From the NCBI GenBank assembly GCA_030042765.1, contig JASHZA010000124.1, positions 1 to 5,010 on the forward strand: DNA of 5,010 nucleotides, read 5' to 3'. The first letter of the stretch is position 1; every line of letters starts with the position of its first letter. Below, piece by piece: positions 1 through 5,010 of the stretch. Below the pieces are notes generated by a model. It worked only from the letters and a program-made list of their open reading frames with translations, ran no database searches and had not been told where the DNA came from. Source of the stretch: Candidatus Binataceae bacterium. GTDB lineage: Bacteria > Desulfobacterota > Binatia > Binatales > Binataceae. Made by a program: the position numbers and the translations under genes.

Positions 1-320
1 TTTGCTCGTGCTATCCGTGGTCTGTGCTCGGGCTACCGCCGGTGTGGTACAAGAGCACGCCCTATCGATCACGTGCGGTCAGCGACCCCCGCGGCGTGCT
101 CAAGGAATTCGGGCTCGAGCTCGGCCCCGAAGTAGAGGTTCGCGTGTGGGATTCGAGCGCCGAGATGCGTTACATGGTTCTGCCGATGCGGCCGCCCGGT
201 ACCGATAATCTGAGTGAACAGGAACTTGCCTCGATCGTAACGCGCGACGCGATGATCGGGACGGCAATCGTCAAGTATCCACCGGACGGGGCTTCGGACG
301 CAGGCACGCCGGCCCGTTGA
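1..320 (+). CDS. nthA: Nitrile hydratase alpha subunit, C-terminal part (5' end cut by window edge)
   Basis: Nitrile hydratase converts nitriles to amides in the cytoplasm, using a low-spin Co(III) or Fe(III) centre held by the alpha subunit. The frame is open from base 3 to the TGA at 318-320, giving 105 visible residues. The first three, Cys-Ser-Cys (bases 3-11), are the end of the family metal motif Cys-x-Leu-Cys-Ser-Cys; the first cysteine lies outside the window. Then come [53 protein letters not shown] and VTRDAMIG, all in the order usual for alpha subunits. The Tyr right after Cys-Ser-Cys is typical of cobalt enzymes (iron enzymes usually have Thr), so a cobalt type is inferred. Most family members have Pro where this one has Ser in PWSVLG. 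An accessory gene follows after 37 bases; the beta gene is presumably upstream. Thiocyanate hydrolase gamma is a related alternative but fits less well. Confidence 0.93.
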   Translation, partial: CSCYPWSVLGLPPVWYKSTPYRSRAVSDPRGVLKEFGLELGPEVEVRVWDSSAEMRYMVLPMRPPGTDNLSEQELASIVTRDAMIGTAIVKYPPDGASDAGTPAR

Positions 321-344
321 AGCGCCTAAAGAATTGGCGAGATT

Positions 345-349
345 GGAGG
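345..349 (+). promoter_or_regulatory. Ribosome binding site of the nitrile hydratase accessory gene
   Basis: GGAGG lies 8 bases before the ATG at 358. It decides the start: an in-frame TTG at 334 lies upstream of this site and has no comparable Shine-Dalgarno sequence. Confidence 0.75.
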
Positions 350-357
350 GAAGCGCG

Positions 358-714
358 ATGCCGGCTTCACTTCAGGACTTGATGGAAGAGTTTCCGACCG
401 ACCAGGCTAATTTCGCGGAACCGTGGGAGGCACGCGTCTTCGCTCTCACGGTGAGTCTCGCTGAAAGCGGCCGCTTCGTGTGGAATGAATTTCGCGACAG
501 GTTGATCGCCGAGATCACGATTGCAAACGCCACCGAGCAGGCGAACGATCCGAAGCCAACGTATTATGAATGCTGGCTGGCCGCGCTTGAAAAGCTACTC
601 GCTGCGAAGGGCATGACTGACGAGGCCGCGGTCTCGGAACGTGCAGAACTTATCGCAGCCAATCCGCCAGCGCGAACCAAGGCAGTATCATTGGGACCGG
701 TCAAAATCGCCTGA
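358..714 (+). CDS. Nitrile hydratase accessory (activator) protein
   Basis: Small protein of 118 residues, homologous to the N-terminal helical domain of the nitrile hydratase beta subunit and known in the family as P14K/NhlE-like activator. It is thought to help insert the metal into the alpha subunit, in cobalt systems by exchange of the alpha subunit between complexes. Visible family features are FAEPWEARVFAL at residues 19-30, a following segment FVWNEFRDRLIAEI at about 40-53, and YYECWLAALEKLLAAKG at about 69-85. It lacks the Gly-rich beta-subunit N-terminus and the C-terminal SH3-like barrel, so it is not a truncated beta subunit by layout. The only cysteine is Cys72; I recall His or Arg there in relatives. 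ATG 358 is chosen over TTG 334 because of the well-spaced GGAGG. It is 37 bases after the alpha gene and very likely co-transcribed with it. Confidence 0.88.
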   Translation: MPASLQDLMEEFPTDQANFAEPWEARVFALTVSLAESGRFVWNEFRDRLIAEITIANATEQANDPKPTYYECWLAALEKLLAAKGMTDEAAVSERAELIAANPPARTKAVSLGPVKIA

Positions 715-730
715 GCCCGACGGGGAAAGA

Positions 731-1273
731 TCACTTTCGCGCCGGCGGTGCGAGCACGAATCGCTGCCATTCGGCCAGGTGGCTCAAGGTACCCAGGTTC
801 GGCATCCGATCGAGATATACCTCGCCCTTGAGATGGTCCGTCTCATGCTGGATAACCCGGGCGTGAAAATCACTGGCTACAAAGTCCAGTGACTCGCCCT
901 TACGGCCGAGGGCCGTCACCCGCAACTGCTTAAAACGGGGCACCGTTCCGCGCATCTCGGGAATGCTCAGGCATCCCTCCCAATCCTCGACGGTCGAGAC
1001 GTCGAGCACGGTGACCTGCGGATTGATCAGGAATGTCAGCGGCACCGGCGGCATGTCCGGATACCGCGGATGCTGGTCGACTTCGAGCACCGCCACCTGA
1101 AGCGAGAGGTGCACCTGCGGTCCGGCCAGACCGACGCCGCTGTACTCGCGCATGGTCTCGACCATATCGTCGAGGAGTCGCTGAAACTCGGGCGTCCCTA
1201 TCTGCCCAGGATCGACCGGGACCGCAGGAGTCCGGATCACCGGATGGCCGAGGCGAGCAACCTTGAGGATCAT
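731..1273 (-). CDS. def: Peptide deformylase
   Basis: Removes the formyl group from the N-terminal methionine of new proteins as they leave the ribosome; a metal (usually Fe2+) hydrolase. The 180-residue length is normal. All three family motifs are present: GVGLAGPQ at residues 46-53 (motif 1, usually GxGLAAPQ), EGCLSIP at 99-105 (Cys101 metal ligand), and QHETDH at 142-147 (His143 and His147 ligands, Glu144 catalytic base). The ATG at 1271-1273 has GAGGAAG nine bases upstream and the N-terminus MILKVARLGHPVIR is typical. No fmt gene is adjacent, unlike the common def-fmt pair, so this may be a second deformylase copy of the genome (inference). It converges with the nitrile hydratase accessory gene, with 16 bases between the stop codons and no clear terminator. 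Confidence 0.95.
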   Translation of the reverse strand: MILKVARLGHPVIRTPAVPVDPGQIGTPEFQRLLDDMVETMREYSGVGLAGPQVHLSLQVAVLEVDQHPRYPDMPPVPLTFLINPQVTVLDVSTVEDWEGCLSIPEMRGTVPRFKQLRVTALGRKGESLDFVASDFHARVIQHETDHLKGEVYLDRMPNLGTLSHLAEWQRFVLAPPARK

Positions 1274-1282
1274 GGGACCAGG

Positions 1283-1289
1283 CTTCCTC
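1283..1289 (-). promoter_or_regulatory. Ribosome binding site of the peptide deformylase gene
   Basis: On the minus strand this reads GAGGAAG, nine bases before the ATG at 1273. It supports that start codon. Confidence 0.65.
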
Positions 1290-1299
1290 GTTCATTTCT

Positions 1300-1316
1300 C
1301 CGCTGACAACCAGCGG
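1300..1316 (-). other. Small hairpin in the deformylase leader
   Basis: CCGCTG (1300-1305) and CAGCGG (1311-1316) form a perfect six-base-pair stem with a five-base loop. On the minus strand it is not followed by a T run, so it does not look like an intrinsic terminator of the upstream oxidoreductase gene. It lies 27 bases before the deformylase start and just upstream of its ribosome binding site. It may be a leader structure or chance in GC-rich DNA. Confidence 0.35.
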
Positions 1317-1323
1317 CGGCGCG

Positions 1324-1352
1324 ATTGTAGCGAGTAAATCTGACAACGGAAA
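1324..1352 (-). promoter_or_regulatory. Candidate sigma70-like promoter for peptide deformylase
   Basis: On the minus strand a TACAAT at 1324-1329 matches the -10 consensus at five of six positions. A weak TTTCCG sits 17 bases upstream as a possible -35 box (three of six matches). The predicted start of transcription would be near 1317, just before the leader hairpin. The gap between the oxidoreductase and deformylase genes is locally less GC-rich here, which fits a promoter. The weak -35 keeps confidence low. Confidence 0.3.
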
Positions 1353-1408
1353 GCCGCCCGATCCTTGCGTCCCCGAGATTGCGGAACCTCGCGCGACGGT
1401 TTCCGACC

Positions 1409-2266
1409 TTAGGACTGAGCCTTGTAGACAGGGATGATCTCCTTGGCAAAGCGTCGGATGAAATCCCGATCGGTGGGAGAAACGGAAAAAATAAGGTGGG
1501 TTACCCCGGCAGCAGCGTAGGCGTCGATCTCGCGGCGCGCTTCGTTCAATGCAAACAGACCCGACAACAAGACTGATTTCTCGATCGTCGCCGGGTCGCG
1601 TCCGATGCGCTCGCAATGGTCCTGAAGGCGTGCGATTTTATGACGAAATACATCCGGCGTGCCGAACGAATTCCAAATCTGCGCGTGGCGCGCCACTATC
1701 CCGAGCGCGATGTTCTCGCCAGTTGCCCCGACCAGAATCGGCGGATGCGGTTTCTGCAACGGCTTCGGATTGAAGCTCGCGTTTTCTAATGAGTAATACC
1801 GGCCGTTGAAAGTCGCGCGCTCCTGTTTCCACAGCAGTTTGATCAGATCGAGTGCTTCGTCGAGACGGCGGAGGCGGCCACCGGTCGTGTGAAACGGGAT
1901 GCCGTACTCGCGATGTTCCAGATCGAACCATCCGGCGCCAATCCCGAGGATCAGCCGGCCGCCGCTGATGATATCGACCGTCGTCGCCATCTTCGCCAGA
2001 ACGGCCGGATGGCGATACGTATTGCCGGTCACCATAACGCCGAGGCGGACGTTGCGGGTGGCCATCGCAAGCGCGGCAAGCGCCGTCCAGCCTTCCAGAC
2101 ATGGCCCCGTTGGATCGGAAAAGATCGGCAGAAAATGGTCGAAGACCCAGGCTGTGTCGTATCCGAGCGTATCCACCTCCTGCCAAAGCGACAGCATCTC
2201 AGGCCATGTCGTATGCTGTTGTGGGGTCTGGATACCGAAGCGGATGGGATGCGATATGTTTGCCAT
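1409..2266 (-). CDS. LLM-class (luciferase-like) probable F420-dependent oxidoreductase, Rv1855c-like
   Basis: Cytoplasmic TIM-barrel flavin/F420-dependent oxidoreductase of the bacterial luciferase-like superfamily, 285 residues, a full-length size. Visible marks are FGIQTP at residues 10-15, GYDTAWVFDHF at 35-45, RNVRLGVMVTGNTYRHPAVLAKM at 71-93 (the Gly-Asn-x-Tyr-Arg-His-Pro signature), SGGRLILGIGAGW at 101-113, and PHPPILVGATGE at 173-184. This pattern resembles the mycobacterial Rv1855c subfamily, usually annotated as F420-dependent. Cofactor use (F420 or FMN) and substrate cannot be told from the sequence. The ATG at 2264-2266 is the only sensible start; a GGAG only two bases before it is too close for a good ribosome binding site, and another GGAG lies about 14 bases away. 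It follows the exporter operon after 62 bases on the same strand, so read-through is possible. No F420 biosynthesis gene is in the window. Confidence 0.88.
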   Translation of the reverse strand: MANISHPIRFGIQTPQQHTTWPEMLSLWQEVDTLGYDTAWVFDHFLPIFSDPTGPCLEGWTALAALAMATRNVRLGVMVTGNTYRHPAVLAKMATTVDIISGGRLILGIGAGWFDLEHREYGIPFHTTGGRLRRLDEALDLIKLLWKQERATFNGRYYSLENASFNPKPLQKPHPPILVGATGENIALGIVARHAQIWNSFGTPDVFRHKIARLQDHCERIGRDPATIEKSVLLSGLFALNEARREIDAYAAAGVTHLIFSVSPTDRDFIRRFAKEIIPVYKAQS

Positions 2267-2328
2267 GACTCCGAATCGTACTCCGCAGGCGCGAAGCGAT
2301 AAAACTGTCGCGGCCGGCGCGAGCCGTA
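2267..2328 (-). other. Gap between adaptor and oxidoreductase genes, no clear signal
   Basis: These 62 bases hold a short direct repeat GGCGCGA (2288-2294 and 2316-2322) and a four-base-pair stem GCGA/TCGC around a T-rich loop. Neither makes a convincing terminator or operator. I see no good promoter for the oxidoreductase, so its transcription may come from the exporter operon. Confidence 0.3.
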
Positions 2329-3537
2329 CTATGAACCCGCCGCCGTGACGCGCGAACCATTCTGGAGGTTCGCGGGGGGCTCGAGGATCACCTGTTCGCC
2401 GCCCTCGAGTCCGCTGCGAATCTCGATACCGTCCTGTAGTTCACGCCCGGTGGTGATGGCAACGCGATAGGCAACGTTATCGCGTAACACCCATACGGCT
2501 TTGCCCGCACCGTCGCTCACGATGGCCTTTTTGGGAACGGTAACCAGCGGCGCCGCCTGGGGACGCGCATCGCCGGCCAGAAAAGTCACCTTGGCACTCA
2601 TCTCCGGGCGGATAATGCTCAGATCGGGATCGCGGAGTTTCACTTCGACCTTGACCGTGCCCTTTTGGCGGTCAGCCTCCGGGTAGATTTTAGCGACAAA
2701 CGCCGCGAAAGATTTGTCGGGGTAAGCGTCGGGAATTACGGCGACCGGCTGTCCCATCGTGACCTTGGCAATATCCGATTCGTTGATGTCGACTTCGGTG
2801 CGCATATCCGTGGTGTCGGCAAGTTGGACGATATCGGTGGCGCCGCCACCGGCCTGAACCTCGCCGCCGTAGTTAATCGTGTCGCCCAGCTCGCGATACT
2901 TCTGCAGCACGATCCCGTCGATCGGCGATACGATCTTGCACTGGCTGACATTGAAACGCGCGTAATCGATCGCGCCCTGCGCGCGCTTAAGGTCAGCCTC
3001 GGCCACCGCCAGCGCGTTCTCCGCGACGTCTAGTTGGTCCTGCGATGCCACCTGATCGCGAAAGAGTGTTCGCAGGCGCGCCGCCTGAGCCTGCTTCAGC
3101 TTGACGTTGGCGAGCGCCAGGTCACGGTCCGCTATGGCCTGGCGAAGTTGCGCCTGATAGTCGCGATCGTCGATTCGCGCGAGCAGGTCGCCCTTATGAA
3201 CGTGCTGGCCCTCCTCGATGGGCTCTTCAACGATTTGGCCCAGAATCTTGGTCCCGATGATGATGTACTTGTGCTGAGTGACAACATAGCCCGAGCCAGT
3301 CAACACGACGCCGGGCTGGTCTGCCGACCTGACGCTGGTGATGGCGGTCCGCACTTCCGGTGGCCGTCCCAAAGTATGAACGTAAGCGAGGTACCCGGCG
3401 GCGCCGGCGGCCGCAATCGCGACGACGATCGCGATCGCGGGTAAGAGGCGCCGCCGAGGGACTGCGGCGGCCGGCCGATCAATGCGGAGCGATTCGAGGT
3501 CGCGGATATTCGGGCCACGGGGCGATCCTTCAGGCAC
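2329..3537 (-). CDS. HlyD/MacA-type periplasmic adaptor (membrane fusion) subunit of an ABC exporter
   Basis: Bridges an inner-membrane transporter to the outer membrane. With the GTG start the protein has 402 residues. It has a short cytoplasmic tail, a positive Arg-Arg-Arg at 28-30, one membrane anchor at about 31-53, the first half of the lipoyl-like domain (GQIVEEPIEEGQHVHKGDLL, about 100-119), an alpha-helical coiled-coil hairpin at about 128-192, the second lipoyl half (SPIDGIV at 204-210), then beta-barrel (VDINESDIAKVTMGQPV) and membrane-proximal domains. There is no lipobox. An ATG at 3600 would add 21 residues but overlaps the permease gene by 61 bases and has no ribosome binding site. 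GTG 3537 has AAGGAG nine bases upstream and lies two bases after the permease TAA, so it is preferred. Translational coupling to the permease is likely. Substrate unknown. Confidence 0.9.
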   Translation of the reverse strand: MPEGSPRGPNIRDLESLRIDRPAAAVPRRRLLPAIAIVVAIAAAGAAGYLAYVHTLGRPPEVRTAITSVRSADQPGVVLTGSGYVVTQHKYIIIGTKILGQIVEEPIEEGQHVHKGDLLARIDDRDYQAQLRQAIADRDLALANVKLKQAQAARLRTLFRDQVASQDQLDVAENALAVAEADLKRAQGAIDYARFNVSQCKIVSPIDGIVLQKYRELGDTINYGGEVQAGGGATDIVQLADTTDMRTEVDINESDIAKVTMGQPVAVIPDAYPDKSFAAFVAKIYPEADRQKGTVKVEVKLRDPDLSIIRPEMSAKVTFLAGDARPQAAPLVTVPKKAIVSDGAGKAVWVLRDNVAYRVAITTGRELQDGIEIRSGLEGGEQVILEPPANLQNGSRVTAAGS

Positions 3538-3539
3538 CG

Positions 3540-4703
3540 TTAGCGGCTCCTTAGGGAATCGACCACGCTCATTCGCATCGCTTGACGCGCCGGTAGCCAT
3601 CCACCGATCAGGCCCATCGCGGCAGCAAAAAGCATTGCTTCGATGACCATCCGCGCTGTGATGCGGAAACTGAAGACCATCGTCGAAAAGGTTTGAAGAT
3701 TCGACACCGTCGCCGAGAATCCGTTGACCGGCAGCGCCAGGATCACGCCGAACACACCTGCCAGCGATGCGAGGATCAACGATTCGATGAGGAACGAGAA
3801 CATCACGGCGGCGGGGCTGAAACCCAGGGCGCGAAGCGTGCCGATCTCCTTGGTGCGCGCCGATACCGCCGCATACATAGTGTTCATCGCGGCGAAGATA
3901 GCGCCGATCGCCATGATGATCGCGACCACCATCCCCAGCGCGCGCATGCGGTCGGCGGTCAGCGTCTGATCGCGGTAGTAGTCATCCTCGCTCTCGGCCT
4001 GAAGGTTAATCCGCGGGTCGTCGGCGATTCTCCGGATAAACGCGGCGTCGTCGGCACCGGGTGCGAGCTTGATCCGTACGACGGCGTAGTAGAGACCGCG
4101 CGCAGAGTCCTTCTGCACCTGGTAAAGGTCGCCCCACACTTCGGATTCGAATGAGCTGCCACCGGCCTCGAAGATACCAACCACTTTCCATGCTCCGCGT
4201 CCGATGTGGAGCGTGGAACCGATCGTACAATCGCGATACCGGCCGACCAATCCGCGCCCCACGATCACCTCGTTCAATCCGGGCTTGAACATGCGGCCCT
4301 CGATGATATGGACCCTGTCATGGACGAGCATTCCGATCTGCTCTATGCCGCGAAGCACAAGATTATCGCGGCTGCCGTCGATCCGGGCGGCCAGCGCCTG
4401 CACAGGCAGTTCGGGCGATGCGTAGGGTTCGCCTGACGGGGTGCGACGGATCGCGGCCAGGTACTTAAGCGCCTCGTACTGCGCGATTGAAAATCCCGAG
4501 ACCGTCTCGGTCGTCGCGCCCCGGCGCAGCACGACCATGTTGTCGGGCGAGCCGCCGCTCTTGATGGCGGAGTCGAGTCCGGCCACCATCGCCATAACGA
4601 TTGCAAATACCAAAACCACCAGCGCGATTCCGCCGCCGGTCATCGCGCTGGAAACGCGCCGCACAAGCAGGCTGCGCAGGTTGTACTTGAGCGGTATCGC
4701 CAT
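3540..4703 (-). CDS. ABC transporter permease, MacB/FtsX type
   Basis: Inner-membrane permease of a MacB-like (type VII) ABC exporter, 387 residues, with the usual four-helix layout. A cytoplasmic N-terminus precedes membrane helix 1 at about 21-42, then a large periplasmic MacB-core-like domain up to about 250, helix 2 at about 255-278, the cytoplasmic coupling segment ARTKEIGTLRALGFSP at about 282-297, helix 3 at about 301-328 and helix 4 at about 351-370. The Lys-Glu-Ile-Gly-x-Leu-Arg-Ala-Leu-Gly sequence is the FtsX-family loop that meets the ATPase. The ATG at 4703 follows the preceding permease stop by one base (TGAGATG); an ATG at 4766 would overlap that gene by 62 bases and adds an unlikely tail. 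No ATPase domain is fused, so a separate ATPase subunit is expected nearby. Relation to LolC/E is possible, but the adaptor next door favours a MacB/DevC-like exporter. Confidence 0.9.
   Translation of the reverse strand: MAIPLKYNLRSLLVRRVSSAMTGGGIALVVLVFAIVMAMVAGLDSAIKSGGSPDNMVVLRRGATTETVSGFSIAQYEALKYLAAIRRTPSGEPYASPELPVQALAARIDGSRDNLVLRGIEQIGMLVHDRVHIIEGRMFKPGLNEVIVGRGLVGRYRDCTIGSTLHIGRGAWKVVGIFEAGGSSFESEVWGDLYQVQKDSARGLYYAVVRIKLAPGADDAAFIRRIADDPRINLQAESEDDYYRDQTLTADRMRALGMVVAIIMAIGAIFAAMNTMYAAVSARTKEIGTLRALGFSPAAVMFSFLIESLILASLAGVFGVILALPVNGFSATVSNLQTFSTMVFSFRITARMVIEAMLFAAAMGLIGGWLPARQAMRMSVVDSLRSR
3547..3552 (-). promoter_or_regulatory. Ribosome binding site that sets the GTG start of the adaptor gene
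   Basis: On the minus strand this is AAGGAG, inside the last codons of the permease gene and nine bases before GTG 3537. It is the best Shine-Dalgarno match near this junction and argues against the longer ATG start at 3600. Confidence 0.75.
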
Positions 4704-4704
4704 C

Positions 4705-5010
4705 TCATGCCACCGCCCGTAACGCATCCACGATATTGCGCCGAGCCGCCGCGGAGGCGGGAACAATCGCGCTCAAAAGGCCAATCAGGGCCGCCGCGAT
4801 CAGCGCTTCAAACAAAACTGACGCCGGCATCCGGATCGCGCCAATCACGCCCTGCATCGTGATGAGCTTGAGGACCAGATACGCGGTGCCAGCTCCCAGC
4901 AAGCCGCCGGCGAGAGCGATAATGAGTGATTCCGCGAGCAGCATCGAAAGAATGACTCGGGCGGGAAAGCCGATCGAGCGCAGTACTGCGATTTCGGAGC
5001 GCCGCTCCCG
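4705..5010 (-). CDS. ABC transporter permease, FtsX type, C-terminal part (N-terminus beyond window edge)
   Basis: The frame is open from the right edge to the TGA at 4705-4707 and gives 101 residues. They begin with RERRSEIAVLRSIGFPARVI, the FtsX coupling segment (same role as ARTKEIGTLRALG in the next permease). A membrane helix follows at about visible residues 24-45 (LLAESLIIALAGGLLGAGTAYLV), then another at about 66-87 (VLFEALIAAALIGLLSAIVPA), and the tail SAAARRNIVDALRAVA, the usual FtsX ending. An ATG at 4944 is internal to the domain and is not a real start. It is a paralogue of the downstream permease, separated from it by one base, so the two probably form a heterodimer. Confidence 0.9.
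   Translation of the reverse strand, partial: RERRSEIAVLRSIGFPARVILSMLLAESLIIALAGGLLGAGTAYLVLKLITMQGVIGAIRMPASVLFEALIAAALIGLLSAIVPASAAARRNIVDALRAVA

Noticed and set aside
725..738. GAAAG-ATCA-CTTTC stem as a bidirectional terminator
   Set aside because: Only five base pairs, AT-rich stem, no T run on either side; too weak to call.
930..1616. Long open frame of 228 codons on the minus strand
   Set aside because: It runs across the deformylase gene in another frame and across the leader, with a composition rich in Arg, Gly and Pro and no recognisable domain. It is a shadow of the GC-rich genes.
1638..2186. Open frame of 182 codons on the minus strand inside the oxidoreductase gene
   Set aside because: Out of frame with a clearly recognisable full-length enzyme, Arg/Pro/Ser-rich, no domain.
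1..2266. A joint nitrile hydratase plus F420 oxidoreductase pathway
   Set aside because: The genes are on opposite strands, with the deformylase gene between them; closeness alone does not support a shared pathway.
2299..2326. Possible intrinsic terminator after the adaptor gene
   Set aside because: The best stems are four base pairs long and the TTTT does not directly follow a stem.
1899..2348. Open frame of 149 codons on the plus strand, opposite the oxidoreductase
   Set aside because: Antisense to a well-supported gene, no ribosome binding site or family resemblance seen.
3423..3440. GCGATCGC-like palindromic stretch (possible repeat or operator)
   Set aside because: It lies in the part of the adaptor gene that encodes the Ala/Ile/Val-rich membrane anchor; the repeated bases follow from the repeated residues.
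3034..3444. Open frames on the plus strand opposite the adaptor gene
   Set aside because: Antisense shadows; the minus-strand adaptor has clear domain order.

Overview
The window looks like chromosomal DNA from a GC-rich (roughly 60%), probably soil or environmental, Gram-negative-like bacterium. The evidence is a two-membrane style ABC exporter with a periplasmic adaptor, an F420-type luciferase-like oxidoreductase and a nitrile hydratase cluster. Uncultured lineages such as Binatota/Desulfobacterota-like or Rokubacteria-like groups, or an alphaproteobacterium, would fit. That placement is inference only; no marker gene here fixes it. I saw no mobile element, CRISPR array, tRNA or rRNA.

Left part, plus strand (1-714): the C-terminal half of the nitrile hydratase alpha subunit, cut by the window edge inside its metal-binding cysteine motif. 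A small nitrile hydratase accessory (activator/metallochaperone-like) protein follows. Alpha directly followed by the accessory gene suggests a beta-alpha-accessory order, with the beta gene just outside the window. The Tyr after the Cys-Ser-Cys motif points to the cobalt type.

Middle, minus strand (731-2266): a peptide deformylase, converging on the nitrile hydratase cluster with only 16 bases between them, and upstream of it an LLM-class (Rv1855c-like) probable F420-dependent oxidoreductase. The 135-base gap between these two holds a candidate promoter and a small perfect hairpin ahead of the deformylase.

Right part, minus strand (2329-5010): a tightly packed export operon read from the right edge leftwards. 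It encodes a FtsX/MacB-type permease (only its C-terminal part is in the window), a second complete MacB-like permease one base later, and a HlyD/MacA-type membrane fusion protein whose GTG start lies two bases after the permease stop. The partner ATPase is not in the window. Together these would form a MacAB/DevBCA-like transporter of unknown substrate. The oxidoreductase follows after 62 bases and could be transcribed by read-through.

The window is mostly ordinary. I see no clearly new system. The main points of value are two start-site corrections, the nitrile hydratase type and gene order, and the paired-permease exporter.
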